Part shown: piece after piece, positions 1 through 5,621 of the stretch | Position numbering within the stretch: position 1 is the first letter of the stretch | Layout: every line of letters starts with the position of its first letter | Assembly: GCA_023131215.1 (NCBI GenBank) | Contig: JAGLZV010000007.1 | Coordinates: 1-5,621 of the forward strand | DNA length: 5,621 nucleotides | DNA from: Candidatus Methanophagales archaeon | Lineage (GTDB): Archaea; Halobacteriota; Syntropharchaeia; Alkanophagales; Methanospirareceae | Direction: 5' to 3' | Translations under genes and position numbers: made by a program | Notes under the pieces: generated by a model | Database searches by the model: none | Seen by the model: the letters and a program-made list of their open reading frames with translations, nothing else | Told to the model about the DNA's origin: nothing

Positions 1-5
1 AAAAA

Positions 6-776
6 TTGGGCTTGCAAACAGAAGAGGATTGTAATGTTCTTAGAGAAAAGCTTAAAGAAGAGGTAAGCAAGAGGAGGGAATACAAACCCACAATAAAAGA
101 TTGGCCTGAGGAAGAAAGGCCGAGAGAGATGTTAATGAAGCAGGGTGCAGAAAATCTCTCTCCAGCTAAACTTTTAGCGATTATTTTACGAACTGGAGAT
201 GGTGTTAAACGGATAAGCGCAGAGGATTTAGCAAGAAATTTGATGCACTGTTTTGGTAATTTCAGGAACTTAGATTCCGCGAGCTTCTCGGAGTTATGCT
301 CGGTTGAAGGAATTGGTATGGCGAAAGCAGCGCAGATAAAAGCAGCTTTGGAAATAGGCAAACGCTTTTTGCGCGAGAAGACCAAAATAGGAAGGAAAAT
401 CAGATCGGTTGATGATGTAATCAATTATTACAAACCCTATCTAAGAGATTTAAAGAAAGAGGTTTTCAAAATCATGCTGTTGGACGGAAGAAATAAAATA
501 GTTAATGACGTAACAATTTCAGAAGGAAGCTTGACGGCAAGTGTAGTACATCCACGAGAAGTGATAAAAGAGGCGATAAAGGAATCTGCTGCTGCGGTAA
601 TCTTCGTGCATAATCATCCGAGTGGTGAGCCGAAGCCGAGTGAGGAGGATATTGAAATAACGAATCGGTTGGTTCAAGCGTGTGATTTGGTGGGTATAAG
701 AGTATTGGACCATATTATTATAGGTGGTGATGGTTATATGAGTTTTGTGGACGCAGGGTTGATGAAGGAGGAGTGA
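6..776 (+). CDS. radC: RadC family JAB/MPN-domain protein (start uncertain)
   Basis: This is a RadC (UPF0758/DUF2466) protein. Residues about 30-65 carry the family signature KDWPEEERPRE followed by LLAIILRTG. A helix-hairpin-helix-like stretch follows around residues 98-120 (SVEGIGMAKAAQIKAALEIG). The JAB/MPN metalloprotease-fold domain covers about 130-252. It has the JAMM-type HNHPSG motif with H202 and H204, then D215, plus VHPREV at 181-186; E173 may be the upstream JAMM glutamate. The cellular function of RadC is unresolved: the old DNA-repair role was withdrawn for E. coli, and the family is common near mobile and defence genes. The start is doubtful. The chosen TTG is the first candidate in the window, but the frame is open to the edge, and no in-frame ATG occurs before residue 42, inside the conserved domain. 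A good Shine-Dalgarno/ATG pair at 21-36 lies in another frame, so the end is secure and the start is not. The stop lies 3 bases before the helicase start, implying cotranscription. Confidence 0.9.
   Translation: MGLQTEEDCNVLREKLKEEVSKRREYKPTIKDWPEEERPREMLMKQGAENLSPAKLLAIILRTGDGVKRISAEDLARNLMHCFGNFRNLDSASFSELCSVEGIGMAKAAQIKAALEIGKRFLREKTKIGRKIRSVDDVINYYKPYLRDLKKEVFKIMLLDGRNKIVNDVTISEGSLTASVVHPREVIKEAIKESAAAVIFVHNHPSGEPKPSEEDIEITNRLVQACDLVGIRVLDHIIIGGDGYMSFVDAGLMKEE
12..36 (+). repeat. Leader repeat copy 1, with SD-like site and TAATG
   Basis: TTGCAAACAGA, then GGATTG, then TAATG occur here in order and again at 4330-4353 before the methylase, with only a 3-base and a 2-base indel between copies. 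GAAGAGGA (21-28) resembles a Shine-Dalgarno site and sits 5 bases before the ATG at 34. That ATG is not in the radC frame and opens only a 10-codon peptide ending at 66. In the TAA frame (TAA at 32-34) the window reads KIGLANRRGL then stop, which could be the tail of an unseen upstream gene. Whether this is a duplicated junction or a convergent ribosome-binding region cannot be told here. Confidence 0.5.
764..773 (+). promoter_or_regulatory. Strong ribosome binding site for the helicase
   Basis: GAAGGAGGAG forms the last codons of radC. It is a near-perfect Shine-Dalgarno sequence ending 6 bases before the ATG at 780. It fixes the helicase start and suggests the helicase is translationally coupled to radC. 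Confidence 0.85.
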
Positions 777-779
777 AAA

Positions 780-3700
780 ATGTTCAAAGAAGGAATGGTC
801 ATCGAAGGACCTTTCTGGCCTGAACCTGTGGAAGTAAAGAAAGTTGACGAATTTGGAGACCGTGTTCACATCATAGGAGCAACTATTTACTCCAACACAC
901 ATATCGACCAGTTAATTCCAAAGGATGAACTGGAAAAACTAAAAGCAAAGGAGTTCATTTTGGATTTCTCTGCGCCGGGCAGTGAGACGTTCTTATCTAT
1001 CGAAGCAGAGCGTTACAAATTTGCATCCCTTTTTGACCCTCTTTTAGCAATGAACACCTCAAAGATAGACCCTCTACCCTTCCAGATAGAAGCAGTGTAT
1101 GGTTATATTTTAAAACTTCCGAGGATAAGATTTCTCATCGCAGATGACCCTGGTGCAGGCAAAACTATCATGGCTGGGCTGATTATCAAAGAATTGAAAT
1201 TGCGGGGTGTTGTAAATCGGATTTTAATAGTTGTTCCCGGGCATCTTAAAGACCAATGGAGAAGGGAATTAAAGGAGAAGTTTCAAGAGCCTTTCACAGT
1301 GATTGACAGAGGTTTATTAAATGCACACTATGCAGAGAATGTATGGCGAAGAGAGAATCAGGTCATTACATCCATTGACTTTGCAAAGGGAGAGGAAATT
1401 TTACCGGCACTTGGAAGTGTTGACTGGGATTTGGTTATCGTTGATGAAGCGCACAAAATGGCAGCTTACAGGTATGGGGATAAGTTATCAAGGACAGAAC
1501 GATACAAGTTAGGAGAAGTGCTATCCAGGACCACGGATCATCTGCTCTTTCTCACTGCAACACCGCACAAGGGAGACCCGGAAAACTTCAGATTATTTCT
1601 TGACCTTTTAGTTCGTGGATTCTTCGCCACACAGAAATTAATTGATGAATCCTTGGAGAACAAGGACAATCCGCTCTTTATAAGAAGACTGAAGGAGGAT
1701 TTAAAAGATTTTGAAGGGAAGCCTATTTTCACTAATCGCTACCCTGAGACGATTAAGTTCAGGTTATCAGACAAGGAGCAAGTATTATACAATGAACTCT
1801 CAAGATATGTGATTTCACAATACAACATAGCTTTGCAGAGGGATAAAAGGAGAAACGTTGCATTTGCATTGCTTATCCTCCAAAGAAGGATGGCATCAAG
1901 CACCTATGCTCTCCGCAGATCGCTTGAGAGAAGGAAAGAGAGGCTTGAAGGTTTGTTGAAGGGAGAGGAACTTGTAAAAGAAATGCCCATAACAGCTATT
2001 GACCTCGAAGAAGTGGAAGATTATGAGGAGGAGAAACGCTGGGAACAAGAAAAGAGATGGGAGACATTGAGCATTGCTGAGAGTAGGGTGGAGTTAGAAA
2101 AGGAGATTAGCACCCTTAAAGACCTGATAGAAAAAGCAAGAGAGATTCTCAGAGAGGAATGCGAGGTTAAACTCTCAGAACTAAAGAAGGTTATGGAATC
2201 CCTCGGTAATGAGAAGATTTTAATTTTTACCGAATCCCGCGATACACTGGAGTATTTAGTGGGAAAGATTAAGTCATGGGGATACTCTGTGAACTTTATT
2301 CATGGAGGTATGAGGTTAGAGGAGAGAGTAGAGGCTGAAAAGATATTTCAACACGAAACACTGGTTATGGTTGCAACAGAAGCTGCTGGTGAGGGAATAA
2401 ACCTCCAGTTCTGTCATCTCATGATTAATTACGACATTCCCTGGAATCCTAATCGGCTTGAGCAAAGAATGGGGAGAGTTCATAGATATGGACAGCAGAA
2501 AGACGTTTATGTTTTTAATCTTGTAGCGGATAGCACAAGAGAAGGAAAAGTTCTGGCTAAACTGTTTGATAAACTTGAAGAGATTAGAAAAGCGGTAGGA
2601 AGTGATGAGGTGTTTGATGTTATTGGCGATACATTTTACGGAAAAAACCTCTATCAACTCGTTTTAGATGCGGTTGCGAATGCGAGAAGCATGGATGAGA
2701 TAATAAAAGAACTCGATATCAAGGTGGATGAAAAGTACATTAAAGAGATTAAAGAGGCGTTAGGAGAAAGCCTTGCAACTCGGCACATTGACTATACCAG
2801 AATAAAAGAGATGGCTGACAAGGCGAAAGAATACAGGCTGATTCCTGAATACGTTGAGGAGTTCTTTAAAAGAGCGTTTCAAAAGGTAGGTGGTAAGTTC
2901 AGGATTCGTAAGGATGGATTTATGGTGATAGGTTCTATTCCATACGAGATAAGAAAAATAGCAGAGGAGGTTGATTTTAAAAATAGATACAGTTCTATTT
3001 TGAGGCAATATCCAAAGGCGACTTTTGATAAAGAGATTGCTTTCAAAAATCCTGATGCAGAGTTCATATCCTTCGGGCATCCCTTATTTGAAGCTTTACT
3101 TGAATGGGTGAAGAGAAATTACTTTGCTAAATTGCAGAGAGGAGCGGTGTTTAAAGACCCTTCTGGTAGATACAACGGCGTTTTGTGGTTCTTTGAGGGT
3201 GAAGTAAAAGATGGAAAAGGAGAAGTTGCAGGTAAGAGACTGATGGCAATTTATGACGAAGGAAAAGAGCTGAACGAGGTTAATCCTGCGATTTTGTGGG
3301 ATTTTGTCCATTTGGACAATAACGAATCAATAAAGGTGGACATAAGCAGAGAAAAAGCCCGGGAATATGCCATAGGCACTGTTGAGAATTACAAGCACGA
3401 GGTAGTTGAAGAAAGGAAGAGGCAAGCGGAAATAAAGAGGAAATACGGAGTTAAATCACTGGAATTTTTAATTGGTGAACTGGATGCCGAACTTGCAGAA
3501 CTTTATGAGAGACAAGCAGAAGGTGAAAAAGTGGAACTTGCGATAAGGAACAAAGAAGAGCGAAAGAGGCAATATGAAGAATCTTTAAAAACGTTGCAGA
3601 AGGAAATAGAGCAGGAAGTGAGTTTAGCTATATCCATGCCGAAGTTCTTAGGTGCGGTCCTTGTAAAGCCCGAATTTTCGGAAAAAGTATGTTCTAAAGA

Positions 3701-4070
3701 GATGAAAGAGATAGGCAGGGAGTTTGTAAAAAGGTATGAAAGAGAACATGGGAGAGAGCCTGCAGATGTGCCTGATGGCTATGGGTATGATTTAATATCA
3801 AGAGGAAAGGATGAAGTCAGGTATATTGAAATAAAGGGATTTTCTGTAGAAGGTGATGCTGACATTACACCAAATGAATGGTTTAAGGCAAAAAGGTTTA
3901 AGGAACAGTACTGGCTTTATGTGGTTGCTAATGCTGCTACGAGTCCCACGCTTTATATAATCAATAATCCTGCTGATAATCTAAGTGTAGAGGAGAAGAT
4001 TGAAGTGGTTCGTTTTTTGGTGCCGGTAGAGGAATGGAAAGGTAAGGGAGTGAAGACAAGTGGACATTGA
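780..4070 (+). CDS. SF2/SNF2-type helicase with C-terminal DUF3883 nuclease-like domain
   Basis: This is a 1096-residue DNA-dependent ATPase/translocase, presumably cytoplasmic. Helicase motifs appear in order: Walker A DPGAGKT (123-129), VVPGHLKDQW (151-160), DEAH (222-225), TATPH (259-263), FTESRD (483-488), HGGM (508-511), ATEAAGEGINLQ (532-543) and QRMGRVHRYGQ with arginine fingers (562-572). A charged, probably coiled-coil insert lies between the two RecA lobes (about 380-475), and a second coiled coil spans about 868-948. The C-terminus (about 968-1070) matches DUF3883, a restriction-endonuclease-like domain: GYGYDL with D1004 and IEIKG with E1017 and K1019, spaced as in PD-(D/E)XK enzymes. 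Nuclease activity is inferred, not shown. The ATG is set by a strong ribosome binding site. The 3' end overlaps the next gene by 11 bases. Large helicases of this architecture are found in clusters with DUF1156 methylases, which fits the neighbour downstream. The gene looks intact, with all ATPase motifs present. Confidence 0.93.
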   Translation: MFKEGMVIEGPFWPEPVEVKKVDEFGDRVHIIGATIYSNTHIDQLIPKDELEKLKAKEFILDFSAPGSETFLSIEAERYKFASLFDPLLAMNTSKIDPLPFQIEAVYGYILKLPRIRFLIADDPGAGKTIMAGLIIKELKLRGVVNRILIVVPGHLKDQWRRELKEKFQEPFTVIDRGLLNAHYAENVWRRENQVITSIDFAKGEEILPALGSVDWDLVIVDEAHKMAAYRYGDKLSRTERYKLGEVLSRTTDHLLFLTATPHKGDPENFRLFLDLLVRGFFATQKLIDESLENKDNPLFIRRLKEDLKDFEGKPIFTNRYPETIKFRLSDKEQVLYNELSRYVISQYNIALQRDKRRNVAFALLILQRRMASSTYALRRSLERRKERLEGLLKGEELVKEMPITAIDLEEVEDYEEEKRWEQEKRWETLSIAESRVELEKEISTLKDLIEKAREILREECEVKLSELKKVMESLGNEKILIFTESRDTLEYLVGKIKSWGYSVNFIHGGMRLEERVEAEKIFQHETLVMVATEAAGEGINLQFCHLMINYDIPWNPNRLEQRMGRVHRYGQQKDVYVFNLVADSTREGKVLAKLFDKLEEIRKAVGSDEVFDVIGDTFYGKNLYQLVLDAVANARSMDEIIKELDIKVDEKYIKEIKEALGESLATRHIDYTRIKEMADKAKEYRLIPEYVEEFFKRAFQKVGGKFRIRKDGFMVIGSIPYEIRKIAEEVDFKNRYSSILRQYPKATFDKEIAFKNPDAEFISFGHPLFEALLEWVKRNYFAKLQRGAVFKDPSGRYNGVLWFFEGEVKDGKGEVAGKRLMAIYDEGKELNEVNPAILWDFVHLDNNESIKVDISREKAREYAIGTVENYKHEVVEERKRQAEIKRKYGVKSLEFLIGELDAELAELYERQAEGEKVELAIRNKEERKRQYEESLKTLQKEIEQEVSLAISMPKFLGAVLVKPEFSEKVCSKEMKEIGREFVKRYEREHGREPADVPDGYGYDLISRGKDEVRYIEIKGFSVEGDADITPNEWFKAKRFKEQYWLYVVANAATSPTLYIINNPADNLSVEEKIEVVRFLVPVEEWKGKGVKTSGH
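4044..4050 (+). promoter_or_regulatory. Ribosome binding site for the AlbA_2 protein
   Basis: AAGGGAG lies within the helicase 3' end and stops 9 bases before the GTG at 4060. It supports that GTG as the start. Confidence 0.6.
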
Positions 4071-4305
4071 AAAGCTAATCCAAAAAGGAGAATCGGAAAA
4101 TACAGAATTTAAACAAAACTTTAATAGAGAAACCATAGAGACAGCGGCTGCTTTTACCAACACAAAAGGTGGAATAATACTCATCGGGGTGTCAGATAAT
4201 GTTAATAAGGATGTTTTAAAACGAAGAGGCAAAGGTAGAAACGTTTACTATGAATTGGCTCAATTGGGTCAAAATCAGGTCAAAATCGGGTCAATTGAGA
4301 AATAG
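4060..4305 (+). CDS. AlbA_2 (Schlafen-type) protein with apparent internal deletion
   Basis: The product is 81 residues from a GTG start and overlaps the helicase end by 11 bases. Residues 1-47 match the start of the AlbA_2 domain that opens many 'ATP-binding protein' or putative transcriptional regulators: ESENTEFKQNF, then ETAAAFTNTKGGIILIGVSDN. In the family this strand is normally followed by a Gly-rich turn (GxIxGV) and several hundred residues (rest of AlbA_2, ATPase-like domain, winged helix). Here SDN runs directly into VNKDVLKRRGKGRNVYYELAQLG. That sequence resembles the wing of a C-terminal winged-helix domain (LKRxGKGRxxYYEL), usually found at the far end of these proteins. I infer an in-frame internal deletion near position 4200, leaving a head-plus-tail remnant. 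The reading frame is intact, so a small functional protein cannot be excluded, but the AlbA_2 fold is incomplete. The final residues are written by the 11-base repeats at 4257-4299. The frame ends at TAG (4303-4305), 45 bases before the methylase start. Confidence 0.7.
   Translation: MDIEKLIQKGESENTEFKQNFNRETIETAAAFTNTKGGIILIGVSDNVNKDVLKRRGKGRNVYYELAQLGQNQVKIGSIEK
4257..4299 (+). repeat. 11-base tandem repeats with flanking inverted arms
   Basis: GGTCAAAATCA (4267-4277), GGTCAAAATCG (4278-4288) and GGTCAATTGAG (4289-4299) are spaced exactly 11 bases apart. A diverged unit, GGCTCAATTG, precedes them at 4257-4266. The outer ends form an 8-bp inverted repeat, CTCAATTG (4259-4266) and CAATTGAG (4292-4299), with a 25-base loop. 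The array lies within the 3' end of the AlbA_2 remnant, about 50 bases before the methylase ATG. A period of 11 is not a multiple of three, so the similarity is at DNA level and is not a protein repeat. No U-run follows, so it is not an intrinsic terminator. Confidence 0.6.
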
Positions 4306-4329
4306 CGTGGCATCAAAAAGGGACAAATA

Positions 4330-4353
4330 TTGCAAACAGAGGATTGGATAATG
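4330..4353 (+). repeat. Leader repeat copy 2, ending at the methylase start
   Basis: This is the second copy of TTGCAAACAGA / GGATTG / TAATG, compared with 12-36. Its ATG (4351-4353) is the methylase start, and a TAA (4349-4351) overlaps it in another frame. The copy includes the methylase ribosome binding site. Confidence 0.5.
4338..4343 (+). promoter_or_regulatory. Ribosome binding site for the methylase
   Basis: AGAGGA ends 7 bases before the ATG at 4351. This favours that ATG over the in-frame TTG at 4330, which has no purine-rich site at a suitable distance. Confidence 0.6.
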
Positions 4354-5621
4354 AAAGAGAATAAACGTTTCATAGAACAAAGCTTCCCGGTAAAAGAGGT
4401 AAGCATTGAATCCGCAAGAGAGAAGAACATAAGACACGGGCATATCTCCACGCTTCATATCTGGTGGGCTCGCAGACCTTTAGCATCCTCTCGTGCTACT
4501 GCTTATGCTGCTTTAATCCCCGCACCTGAAAATGATGTAGAATGGGACAAGAAAAGACAATTTATAACAGACCTCTCAAAATGGGAAAATTCTTTAAATC
4601 CAGTGCTTATTGAAAAGGCGAGGAAAGACATTTTAGAGGCAAACGGTGGCAAACCGCTAAAAGTTTTAGACCCATTTGCAGGCGGTGGTGCTATCCCTTT
4701 AGAAGCGTCAAGGCTTGGATGTGAAACATACGCTGGCGAATATAATCCCGTTGCGGTTTTGATTCTAAAAGCAACCCTTGAGTATCCACAGAAGTATGGA
4801 AAAGTATCAAAAGCCAATGAAAAATGGGAAGAGCTTGAACGTGAGAACAGGTCAAAAAATCCTTTGCTTGAAGATGTGAAAGAATGGGGAAATTGGATTT
4901 TAGAGGAGGCAAAGAAGGAAATAGGAAGGTTTTATCCTGAAGAAAAAGATGGCTCTATCCCGGTAGGCTACATCTGGGCAAGAACTATTCCCTGTCAGAA
5001 TCCATCCTGCAATGCAGAAATTCCTTTAATGAGGCAGTTCTGGCTTGCAAAGAAAGAGAATAAGAAAGTGGCGTTAAAGCCTTTTGTCAGTAACGGAAAG
5101 GTTGAGTTTGAGATTGTTGAAAATCCTGATTTTGATCCTGCAAAAGGGACTGTAAAGGGTGCTGTTGCAAGATGTCTGGTTTGTGGTTCAACTGTTGATG
5201 CAAACACCACAAGAAAACTATTTCAGGAAGGAAAAGCTGGACAAAGGATGATTGCTGTTGTTCTGCATCATCCGAAAAAGAGAGGAAAGACTTACAGGAT
5301 TGCCACTGAGAGAGATTTGGAAGTTTTTTACGAAGCGGAAAAATATCTTGCGGAGAAAAGAGCGAAGTTGATGGAAGAATGGGGAATTGACCCTGTTCCT
5401 GATGAACCCTTGCCAACTCCAGCCAGTGGGCTATATGGAGAGGATACAGAATTATATTTCAACTTTTTGTTTGTAGTTTTGTATGGTGTAAAAAGGTGGG
5501 GAGACCTTTTTAATAGCAGACAAAAGTTGGCACTTATTTGTTTTGCAGAAAAAATAAAGGATACGTATGATAATACGTTAGCACTGGGATATAAAGAGGA
5601 CTACGCGAAGGTTGTGGTTAC
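4351..5621 (+). CDS. DUF1156 adenine-specific DNA methyltransferase, N-terminal part (runs off the window)
   Basis: The frame is open for 423 codons to the window edge. Residues 11-48 hold the DUF1156 signature: SFPVKEVSIESAREK, then HGHISTLHIWWARRP (29-43). SAM-binding motif I is DPFAGGG at 107-113, followed by IPLEASRLGC and YNPVAVLILKATLEYP. A zinc ribbon follows, with C215/C220 and C275/C278. The region WGDLFNSRQKLAL, around residues 385-397, is also typical of this family of large methylases with a zinc ribbon (COG1743). The family is usually around 900 residues, so about half is missing, including the (N/D/S)PPY catalytic motif; activity cannot be judged here. By family, the product would methylate adenine N6 in DNA using SAM, as the self-marking part of a restriction- or DISARM-like system. 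The start is the first ATG after a good ribosome binding site, and the DUF1156 signature begins about 10 residues later, as usual. It follows the AlbA_2 remnant by 45 bases in the same operon. Confidence 0.92.
   Translation, partial: MKENKRFIEQSFPVKEVSIESAREKNIRHGHISTLHIWWARRPLASSRATAYAALIPAPENDVEWDKKRQFITDLSKWENSLNPVLIEKARKDILEANGGKPLKVLDPFAGGGAIPLEASRLGCETYAGEYNPVAVLILKATLEYPQKYGKVSKANEKWEELERENRSKNPLLEDVKEWGNWILEEAKKEIGRFYPEEKDGSIPVGYIWARTIPCQNPSCNAEIPLMRQFWLAKKENKKVALKPFVSNGKVEFEIVENPDFDPAKGTVKGAVARCLVCGSTVDANTTRKLFQEGKAGQRMIAVVLHHPKKRGKTYRIATERDLEVFYEAEKYLAEKRAKLMEEWGIDPVPDEPLPTPASGLYGEDTELYFNFLFVVLYGVKRWGDLFNSRQKLALICFAEKIKDTYDNTLALGYKEDYAKVVV

Noticed and set aside
66..81. Purine-rich GAGGAGGG region as the radC ribosome binding site with an ATA start at 93
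   Set aside because: ATA is a very rare start and the spacing is long (about 13 bases). The purines are explained by Lys/Arg/Glu codons in a plausible coding stretch.
519..902. Minus-strand open frame of 127 codons across the radC/helicase junction
   Set aside because: It lies opposite well-recognised coding sequence on both sides, and its translation has no recognisable domain.
1321..1512. Plus-strand 63-codon frame inside the helicase gene
   Set aside because: It is an out-of-frame reading of the helicase between the Walker A and DEAH region; nothing in it is recognisable.
4213..4222. GTTTTAAAAC perfect 10-bp palindrome as an operator
   Set aside because: It encodes part of the conserved winged-helix-like tail (DVLKRR) and is easily produced by AT-rich coding sequence.
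4259..4299. Inverted repeat as an intrinsic terminator
   Set aside because: The arms are only 8 bp and AT-rich, the loop is 25 bases, and no T-run follows; operon spacing suggests readthrough.
4330..4332. TTG as an upstream start for the methylase
   Set aside because: It has no ribosome binding site at a suitable distance. The ATG at 4351 has AGAGGA 7 bases upstream and the usual DUF1156 N-terminus.
4503..5416. Several minus-strand open frames of 71-109 codons
   Set aside because: They lie opposite the DUF1156 methylase frame, which carries clear motifs (HGHISTLHIWWARRP, DPFAGGG, paired cysteines).
1..5621. CRISPR array, tRNA, rRNA or insertion-sequence ends
   Set aside because: No spaced direct repeats of CRISPR length, no tRNA-like cloverleaf, no transposase motifs and no terminal inverted repeats were seen.

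Overview
The window is one tightly packed plus-strand gene cluster of about 5.6 kb. It reads as part of a DNA modification/defence-type operon. Base composition is AT-rich (about 40% GC by eye). Arginine is written mostly as AGA/AGG, the proteins are rich in Lys and Glu, and Shine-Dalgarno sites are strong and close to the starts. This suits a thermophilic or anaerobic bacterium or a euryarchaeon. The sequence alone does not decide between them, and no RNA gene or taxonomic marker is present.

Layout: (1) 6-776, a RadC/JAB-domain protein whose true start is unclear. (2) 780-4070, a 1096-residue SF2/SNF2-type helicase that ends in a DUF3883 domain with restriction-nuclease-like D and ExK residues. 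It starts 3 bases after the radC stop. (3) 4060-4305, an 81-residue protein that starts inside the helicase gene. It joins the beginning of an AlbA_2 (Schlafen-type) domain directly to what looks like the winged-helix tail of the same family, so the middle appears to have been deleted. (4) 4351 to the window edge, the first 423 residues of a DUF1156 adenine-specific DNA methyltransferase with SAM motif I and a zinc ribbon. Its catalytic (N/D)PPY motif lies beyond the window. There is no gene-free stretch over 300 bases; the largest gap is 45 bases (4306-4350).

How the genes may work together (inference): a DUF1156 methylase would mark host DNA, and a translocating helicase with a fused nuclease-like domain would act on unmarked DNA. 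This general logic is shared with restriction-modification, DISARM and BREX-like systems. The AlbA_2 protein is a common accessory in such clusters, here apparently decayed or reduced. RadC is a frequent passenger of defence islands and mobile DNA, and here it is coupled to the helicase. Further genes of the system, for example a DUF499-type ATPase or a PLD nuclease, would be expected downstream but are not visible.

Points for a second look: the internal deletion in the AlbA_2 gene, a short leader sequence repeated before radC and before the methylase (each with a TAATG stop/start overlap), a possible one-base frameshift at the radC start, 11-base iterated repeats upstream of the methylase, and a single amber codon separating the AlbA_2 and methylase reading frames.
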